A DNA stretch of 9,609 nucleotides from Flavobacterium sp. (lineage in GTDB: Bacteria; Bacteroidota; Bacteroidia; Flavobacteriales; Flavobacteriaceae): positions 1-9,609 of the forward strand of contig JAHRWO010000141.1 in assembly GCA_019105125.1 (NCBI GenBank), read 5' to 3'. Below are positions 5,441-9,609 of this stretch, one piece after another. The notes below the pieces were generated by a model. It worked only from the letters and a program-made list of their open reading frames with translations. It ran no database searches and was not told where the DNA came from. Made by a program: the position numbers and the translations under genes. The first letter of the stretch is position 1. Each line of letters starts with the position of its first letter.

Positions 5441-5994
5441 TAATACAAAACAAATCCCATTCCTTTAGCTAAAGCTCCGTATTTTTCGAATAATTCTTCA
5501 ACAATATCGGTTGCATCATCATATTCCTGACATAAGGAGAATAACGGATTATCAATTATAGCGCTCAGAATAGGAGCAGGATTGCGATATCCTGAAATCG
5601 AGATAGCTCCTGTTACATCCAAAAAATATTGAGCAGTTTCGGAATCTAAATCTAATTGTAGCGTATTCGCAAAATGTATACGTTTGTTAGTGAGTTTACC
5701 TTCAAAGAACTCGGCTATTTCTTCAAAGCTATACAAATAATGGTCAATTATGATATTGTTGTCTCTTCCTTGAAACACGAAGTAGATAACTTCATAATCA
5801 CGGAAGTTTCGATCTTCGTAAAGTAATGTAGATATACATTCTTCAAATTCTTCGATGCTATCGCAGGTTTGGTATACATTTGTAATGTGATATTCTAAAG
5901 CCAATTTTTCCAATGATGGAAGCATTACATTTAAAGTTTCAGAGTTTTTGTCTGATACACCATCAAGACAAAAAAGTTTGCTATTATTTGACAT
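5437..5994 (-). CDS. DUF6642-like protein, possible caspase/CHAT-type fold
   Basis: The 185-residue product resembles the uncharacterised DUF6642 group from memory: an N-terminal KLFCLDGV (6-13), a central YEVIYFVFQGRDN (67-79), the YSFEEIAEFFEGKLTNKRIHFANTL stretch (88-112), then TGAISISGYRNPAPILSAI (128-146). In related proteins I expect a His in the 'xxFHG' position and a Cys in the 'FxSC' position, the dyad of caspase-like CHAT enzymes. Here these places hold Gln75 (VFQG) and Ala109/Asn110 (HFANT), so the protein may be catalytically dead. It has no signal peptide or membrane segment. The stop codon overlaps the end of ytxJ by 4 bp in convergent orientation. No promoter match was found upstream of its ATG, where short tandem repeats begin about 40 bp away. 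Function unknown; the family call is moderate. Confidence 0.8.
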   Translation of the reverse strand: MSNNSKLFCLDGVSDKNSETLNVMLPSLEKLALEYHITNVYQTCDSIEEFEECISTLLYEDRNFRDYEVIYFVFQGRDNNIIIDHYLYSFEEIAEFFEGKLTNKRIHFANTLQLDLDSETAQYFLDVTGAISISGYRNPAPILSAIIDNPLFSLCQEYDDATDIVEELFEKYGALAKGMGFVLYY

Positions 5995-6035
5995 TTAAAA
6001 CTTTTAAAGCTGAAGTGTTCGTTTGTTTTATCTAA

Positions 6036-6092
6036 GTCTTCGTAGAGCTAATCCGTAGATGCTTCATAGATGCTTCATAGATACTCCATAGT
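6036..6092. repeat. Short 11-bp tandem repeats
   Basis: The core is TAGATGCTTCA at 6056-6066 and 6067-6077, followed by a diverged copy TAGATACTCCA at 6078-6088. Two further degenerate copies of the CTTCGTAGA type occur at 6036-6046 and 6047-6059 (ATCCGTAGA). The array lies between the DUF6642-like gene and the tRNA-Tyr terminator. No coding frame is apparent. Confidence 0.7.
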
Positions 6093-6128
6093 TGTAGTAC
6101 CCCTGAGATAAGGCCGACAATAAAAACA

Positions 6129-6156
6129 AAAAAAGCACTTCAACCGAAGTGCTTTT
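6129..6156 (-). terminator. Rho-independent terminator of tRNA-Tyr
   Basis: On the minus strand, AAAAGCACTTC pairs perfectly over 11 bp with GAAGTGCTTTT around a 4-nt GGTT loop, followed by a T-run (plus-strand A-run 6128-6134). It begins one base after the tRNA 3' end, so the tRNA is transcribed alone. Confidence 0.92.
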
Positions 6157-6157
6157 G

Positions 6158-6239
6158 TGGGGAGAGCAGGATTCGAACCTGCGAAGGTGTAACCAGCGGA
6201 TTTACAGTCCGCCCTCGTTGGCCGCTTGAGTATCTCCCC
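6158..6239 (-). tRNA. tRNA-Tyr (anticodon GUA)
   Basis: The 82-nt gene folds as a cloverleaf with a long variable arm, as class II tRNAs have. The acceptor stem GGGGAGA pairs with TCTCCCC, with A as discriminator base. The anticodon arm GCGGA/TCCGC encloses the loop CTGTAAA, with anticodon GTA at plus-strand 6203-6205. The T arm GCAGG/CCTGC encloses TTCGAAT. The genomic sequence after the discriminator is CAA, so the CCA end is not encoded and must be added by the CCA-adding enzyme. Confidence 0.97.
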
Positions 6240-6270
6240 AAACCAACGTGCTTATTTGACTAAGCGGTTG

Positions 6271-6301
6271 CAAATATAGAATTGTTTTTTATTCTTACAA
6301 A
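6271..6301 (-). promoter_or_regulatory. Promoter of tRNA-Tyr
   Basis: On the minus strand TTTG (6301-6298) is followed by a 19-bp spacer and TATATTTG (6278-6271), a full match to the Bacteroidota -33/-7 pattern. The -7 element ends 31 bp before the mature tRNA 5' end, implying a leader of about 25 nt that RNase P would remove. Confidence 0.8.
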
Positions 6302-6356
6302 GGATTTTGCTACTATTTTATGGACTATTTTATAATGTTCTGTAAATGAAAAACAT

Positions 6357-6383
6357 AAAAAAATCTCCTTAAGGAGATTTTTT
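6357..6383 (-). terminator. Terminator of the TlpA-like lipoprotein gene
   Basis: A perfect palindrome at 6358-6383 centred on TTAA has arms AATCTCC/GGAGATT flanked by A and T runs. On the minus strand it ends in a T-run and lies 20 bp after the stop codon of the TlpA-like gene. It could also terminate in the other direction. Confidence 0.85.
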
Positions 6384-6403
6384 ACATAATTTAGAACATT
6401 GAA

Positions 6404-7528
6404 TTATTTTATGCCTAAAAGTTCTTTTACTTTAGCTCGCAATTCATCTCCTCTTAAGTCTTTTGCTACAATGTTTCCTTTAGCATCAAGTATGAATGTT
6501 GCAGGAATTGATTGTACATTGTATTGTTTTGCAATAGGGTCTTCCCAAAATTTAAGATTTGAAACTTGAGTCCAAGTTAAACCATCTTTTGCAATTGCTT
6601 CTTTCCATTTTGCAGCGTCTTTATCTAAAGATACTCCGATTATGTTCAATCCTTGCGGATTAAATTCTTTATATAATGCGACTACATTTGGATTTTCCAT
6701 TCTACATGGTCCACACCATGATGCCCAAAAATCGATGATAGTTACCTTTCCTAGTGATTCTTTTAAAGATATTGTTTTTCCATCTGGTGATGGCGCAGAA
6801 AAGTTTGGTGCAGGTTTCCCTACTACTACAGATGTCAAGGCATCAAGAGTAGATTTAATTTTTTTACCACTTTTAGTTTTGTGAAGGCTTTTATCTAAAC
6901 CGTCAAAATAGGTTTTTACTTCTTCTGGGGTTAAATATTGGCGCATTAGGAAATTCTCTAATAAAAGAACAGACAAATAGGCGTCTTTGTTTTGTTCGAT
7001 GAATTTTTTAGAATAAGCATTCATTTCATCTTGAAAACCTTTATATTCTTTCATTAACTTATTTATAGTAGCTGTATCTTGCGTCATTTGTGCTTGTTGC
7101 ATCGCTGGCCCGTTATCTTTTTCAAATTTGACTACTTTTTCAGAAATTGCACGTGAGTCAGAATTGAATTTTTGAAATTTTTGATTGTTAGGAGTTCCGC
7201 CTAAAGTAGATTTGTGTAAGGAATCTTTAACGATAGTAAGTGTAATTTTTCCTTCTTCTAAAATTACGGGTAAATTGATATTTTCGCTTTCAAATCGAAC
7301 AAATCCTAAGTCAATTGATTCAGTAATTCCTCTCAATTCAAATTTTCCATCAGTTACAACGGCAGTGTCCATTGCTGTTAACCCAGTTTCGGTTTGTATT
7401 TCAACAAATACTTTTTCTCCGTTTTTAACTCCGTCAGCTGTTCCTGAAATGACAAATTCATTGTCTTTTAAATTGTTACAACTCCATAAAACTAGGGCAG
7501 AAACAATTATAAATACTACTTTTTTCAT
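6404..7528 (-). CDS. TlpA-like thiol-disulfide lipoprotein (DUF4369 + AhpC/TSA-Redoxin)
   Basis: The 374-residue protein starts MKKVVFIIVSALVLWSC, a lipoprotein signal peptide with lipid-modified Cys17. Residues about 25-115 (FVISGTADGVKNGEKVFVEI.. then DGKFELRG) match the N-terminal DUF4369 beta domain common in Bacteroidota. Residues 116-225 are a charged helical linker. The C-terminal domain (about 236-374) is a thioredoxin fold of the TlpA/ResA type: GKPAPNFSAPSPDGKTISL, then IIDFWASWCGPCRMENP with the redox pair Cys272/Cys275 at 271-275 (WCGPC), and the cis-proline Pro342 in QSIPATFILD. Such proteins sit at the outer face of the cell envelope and act as thiol-disulfide oxidoreductases, often reductive, for cytochrome c maturation or stress; the partner here is unknown. 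It has its own promoter and terminator, so it looks monocistronic. Confidence 0.95.
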   Translation of the reverse strand: MKKVVFIIVSALVLWSCNNLKDNEFVISGTADGVKNGEKVFVEIQTETGLTAMDTAVVTDGKFELRGITESIDLGFVRFESENINLPVILEEGKITLTIVKDSLHKSTLGGTPNNQKFQKFNSDSRAISEKVVKFEKDNGPAMQQAQMTQDTATINKLMKEYKGFQDEMNAYSKKFIEQNKDAYLSVLLLENFLMRQYLTPEEVKTYFDGLDKSLHKTKSGKKIKSTLDALTSVVVGKPAPNFSAPSPDGKTISLKESLGKVTIIDFWASWCGPCRMENPNVVALYKEFNPQGLNIIGVSLDKDAAKWKEAIAKDGLTWTQVSNLKFWEDPIAKQYNVQSIPATFILDAKGNIVAKDLRGDELRAKVKELLGIK

Positions 7529-7548
7529 TATATAAAATTAAATTTTGG

Positions 7549-7578
7549 CAAATGTATTTAAAATAAATCAGTTACAAA
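7549..7578 (-). promoter_or_regulatory. Promoter of the TlpA-like gene
   Basis: On the minus strand TTTG (7578-7575) is separated by 18 bp from TACATTTG (7556-7549), an exact -33/-7 pair. The -7 element ends 21 bp before the ATG, giving a leader of about 15 nt. It diverges from the rpsA promoter 45 bp away. Confidence 0.8.
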
Positions 7579-7622
7579 ACATAAATAAATGTTAGAAACG
7601 CACCAAAACAACTGTTCAAAGT

Positions 7623-7653
7623 TTTGTAAATCAAAAATATAGTTGTAATTTTG
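7623..7653 (+). promoter_or_regulatory. Promoter of rpsA
   Basis: TTTG (7623-7626), a 19-bp spacer, then TAATTTTG (7646-7653) match the Bacteroidota -33/-7 pattern exactly. Transcription should start near 7660, leaving a leader of about 110 nt ahead of the rpsA ATG. Confidence 0.8.
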
Positions 7654-7659
7654 CACACC

Positions 7660-7773
7660 TTTTGACGAAGAAGCGTTTCCATTAGGTATCAATTATTTAT
7701 GTAAAACACTGTTGCTGTTTTCTATTCGCATAAAGAAACGCAAGGAACACAACATACAAATTTTTTAATCAGC
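7660..7773 (+). promoter_or_regulatory. Long rpsA 5' leader, possible autoregulatory structure
   Basis: The leader is much longer than the 15-30 nt seen for neighbouring promoters. GCGTTTC at 7673-7679 can pair with GAAACGC at 7735-7741, enclosing about 55 nt and placing the ATG 32 nt after the stem. In E. coli, S1 represses its own mRNA through leader structure; whether that holds here is inference. No Shine-Dalgarno sequence precedes the ATG. Confidence 0.45.
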
Positions 7774-9546
7774 ATGTCTGAAATTAACAAAACACAAGAA
7801 GAGTTTTTAGCGAATTTTAACTGGCACAACTATGCAGAAGGTATTGATGCAGTTGACGAGAAAAACTTACAAGAATTTGAAGCTTTAGTAGAAAAAACTT
7901 TCGTGTCAACTGGAGACGAAGAAGTTGTTGAAGGAGTTGTTGTAAGAATAACTGATAGAGACGCTATTGTTGATATCAACGCTAAATCTGAAGGTGTTAT
8001 CTCTTTAAACGAATTCCGTTACAATCCTAACTTAAAAGTTGGTGATAAAGTAGAAGTATTAATCGACGTTCGTGAAGACAAAACAGGTCAGTTAGTATTG
8101 TCTCACAGAAAAGCTAGAACTATCAAAGCATGGGATAGAGTTATCGCTGCTAATGAGTCTGGAGAAATCGTTAATGGTTTCGTAAAATGTAGAACTAAAG
8201 GTGGTATGATCGTTGATGTATTCGGAATCGAAGCATTCTTACCAGGTTCTCAAATTGATGTAAAACCAATCCGTGATTACGATCAATATGTGAATAAAAC
8301 TATGGAATTTAAAGTAGTTAAAATTAACCACGAATTCAAAAACGTAGTAGTATCTCACAAAGCACTTATCGAAGCTGATATCGAAGTTCAGAAAAAAGAA
8401 ATTATCGGTCAGTTAGAAAAAGGTCAAGTATTAGAAGGTGTTGTTAAAAACATTACTTCTTACGGGGTATTCATCGACTTAGGAGGTGTAGACGGATTAA
8501 TCCACATCACTGACTTATCTTGGTCTAGAATCAACCACCCGTCTGAAGTATTAGAATTAGACCAAAAATTAAACGTTGTAATTCTTGATTTCGATGATGA
8601 GAAAACAAGAATTCAATTAGGTTTAAAACAATTACATGCTCACCCATGGGATGCTTTAGCTGCTGACTTAAAAGTAGGTGATAAAGTAAAAGGAAAAGTA
8701 GTTGTTTTAGCTGATTATGGTGCTTTCATCGAAGTTGCTGAAGGTGTAGAAGGTTTAATCCACGTTTCTGAAATGTCTTGGTCTACTCACTTAAGAAGTG
8801 CGCAAGATTTTATGAAAATTGGTGATGAGGTAGAGGCAGTTATCTTAACTCTTGATAGAGAAGAAAGAAAAATGTCTTTAGGTATCAAACAAATGACTCA
8901 AGATCCATGGACAGATATTACAGCTAAATATCCAGTAGGTTCTAAACACACTGGAATCGTTAGAAACTTTACTAACTTCGGAATTTTCGTAGAGTTAGAA
9001 GAAGGTATCGATGGTTTAGTTTACATCTCTGATTTATCTTGGACTAAGAAAATCAAACACCCATCTGAATTTGTAAACGTAGGTGATAAATTAGACGTAG
9101 TTGTATTAGAATTAGACGTTGAAGGCCGTAAATTATCTTTAGGTCACAAACAAACTACAGCTAACCCTTGGGATAAATACGAAGATGCTTTCGCTGTTGG
9201 AACTATCCACACCGGAACTATTGCTGAGATTGTTGACAAAGGTGCTACTGTAGATTTCGGAGATGATGTAGTGGCATTTATCCCAACTCGTCACTTAGAA
9301 AAAGAAGACGGTAAAAAATTGAAAAAAGGTGAAGAAGCACAATTCAAAGTAATTGAGTTCAACAAAGAATTCAAAAGAGTAGTAGCTTCTCACACGGCTA
9401 TCTTCAGAGAAGAAGAGGAGAAAAACGTAAAAGCTTCTAACGAAACTGTAGCTTCTACTAATAATGCTCCGGCTCAAACTTTAGGAGATAACAATGATAT
9501 CTTAGCCGGCTTAAAAGCTGAAATGGAAAAGAAAGAGAAAAAATAA
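7774..9546 (+). CDS. rpsA: 30S ribosomal protein S1
   Basis: S1 binds single-stranded mRNA and helps the 30S subunit start translation, which matters in Bacteroidota, where starts rarely use Shine-Dalgarno pairing. The 590 residues hold six S1 (OB-fold) repeats at about 48-112, 129-196, 216-286, 301-372, 387-459 and 474-541. Repeats 3-5 are most canonical, each with G-x-V-x-x-x-x-x-(Y/F)-G-x-F-(I/V) and G-L-(I/V)-(H/Y)-(I/V)-S/T-(D/E)-(L/M)-S-W: GVVKNITSYGVFIDL, GKVVVLADYGAFIEV and GIVRNFTNFGIFVEL. The tail after 541 is acidic/lysine-rich and low in structure, ending KAEMEKKEKK. The ATG gives the conserved MSEINKTQEEFLANFNW start. Codons are enriched in C-ending forms (AAC, TTC, ATC, CAC) relative to neighbours, as expected of a highly expressed gene. 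Promoter, leader and strong terminator mark a single-gene unit. Confidence 0.98.
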   Translation: MSEINKTQEEFLANFNWHNYAEGIDAVDEKNLQEFEALVEKTFVSTGDEEVVEGVVVRITDRDAIVDINAKSEGVISLNEFRYNPNLKVGDKVEVLIDVREDKTGQLVLSHRKARTIKAWDRVIAANESGEIVNGFVKCRTKGGMIVDVFGIEAFLPGSQIDVKPIRDYDQYVNKTMEFKVVKINHEFKNVVVSHKALIEADIEVQKKEIIGQLEKGQVLEGVVKNITSYGVFIDLGGVDGLIHITDLSWSRINHPSEVLELDQKLNVVILDFDDEKTRIQLGLKQLHAHPWDALAADLKVGDKVKGKVVVLADYGAFIEVAEGVEGLIHVSEMSWSTHLRSAQDFMKIGDEVEAVILTLDREERKMSLGIKQMTQDPWTDITAKYPVGSKHTGIVRNFTNFGIFVELEEGIDGLVYISDLSWTKKIKHPSEFVNVGDKLDVVVLELDVEGRKLSLGHKQTTANPWDKYEDAFAVGTIHTGTIAEIVDKGATVDFGDDVVAFIPTRHLEKEDGKKLKKGEEAQFKVIEFNKEFKRVVASHTAIFREEEEKNVKASNETVASTNNAPAQTLGDNNDILAGLKAEMEKKEKK

Positions 9547-9568
9547 TTTTCCCTTTTGATTAGATAGA

Positions 9569-9596
9569 AAAGCCCCGAGAAATCGGGGCTTTTTTT
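9569..9596 (+). terminator. Rho-independent terminator of rpsA
   Basis: AAAGCCCCGA (9569-9578) pairs with TCGGGGCTTT (9583-9592) across a GAAA tetraloop, followed by a T-run to 9596. It lies 22 bp after the stop codon and is the most GC-rich hairpin of the window. Confidence 0.95.
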
Positions 9597-9609
9597 ATTT
9601 TAGTTATTG

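Noticed and set aside
6158..6239. tRNA-Tyr as an integration (att) site
   Set aside because: No integrase and no repeat of the tRNA 3' end elsewhere in the window; the gene has its own promoter and terminator.
6642..7535. Two plus-strand frames inside the TlpA-like gene
   Set aside because: They are antisense to a clear lipoprotein/thioredoxin gene and have no recognisable content.
9295..9477. Minus-strand frame of 60 codons inside the rpsA 3' end
   Set aside because: Its Phe/Ser-rich translation mirrors the Glu/Lys-rich S1 tail; no independent support.

Overview
The window looks like chromosomal DNA from the phylum Bacteroidota, most likely the family Flavobacteriaceae (Flavobacterium-like). 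The grounds are the AT-rich composition, A-rich translation starts without Shine-Dalgarno sequences, several copies of the Bacteroidota promoter -7 element TAnnTTTG (three of them with TTTG 18-19 bp upstream), and protein types typical of the group: a YtxJ-type bacillithiol protein, a DUF4369/TlpA lipoprotein and a six-domain ribosomal S1. I see no insertion sequence, phage gene, CRISPR array or integration site. It reads as a core-genome segment with several poorly described small genes.

Layout, left to right. Bases 1-594 (minus strand): the 5' part of an XRE-type helix-turn-helix gene, running off the left edge, sits 10 bp behind smpB. Bases 701-1448 (plus): an OmpW-type outer-membrane barrel with its own promoter and terminator. 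Bases 1563-2262 (plus): a two-gene unit made of a 91-aa predicted small beta-barrel protein and an exported, very lysine-rich 135-aa protein. Bases 2317-2457 (minus): a 46-aa basic protein gene, easily missed because of its size, followed by a perfect palindrome that can act as a terminator in both directions. Bases 2570-5440 (plus): yaaA and selO 1 bp apart, then ytxJ after a 167-bp spacer with repeat-like sequence. Bases 5437-5994 (minus): a DUF6642-like protein that overlaps ytxJ tail-to-tail by 4 bp. Bases 6036-6092: short tandem repeats. Bases 6131-6301 (minus): tRNA-Tyr with a complete promoter and a terminator directly behind it. Bases 6358-7578 (minus): a TlpA-like thiol-disulfide lipoprotein with promoter and terminator. 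Bases 7623-9596 (plus): rpsA with promoter, a leader of roughly 110 nt and a strong terminator.

How the genes may work together. smpB and rpsA serve translation: trans-translation rescue and mRNA binding by the 30S subunit. The yaaA-selO-ytxJ stretch joins a peroxide/iron stress protein, a protein AMPylase linked in other bacteria to redox homeostasis, and a monothiol thioredoxin-fold protein of the bacillithiol system. It is therefore a plausible oxidative-stress/thiol neighbourhood, and the TlpA-like lipoprotein 1 kb further on adds an envelope thiol-disulfide protein. I did not find a clear new defence or mobile system. The most interesting leads are the SelO/YtxJ adjacency, the DUF6642-like protein whose presumed His/Cys positions are replaced, the small 46-aa gene, the exported Lys/His-rich protein with its small barrel partner, and the structured-looking rpsA leader.
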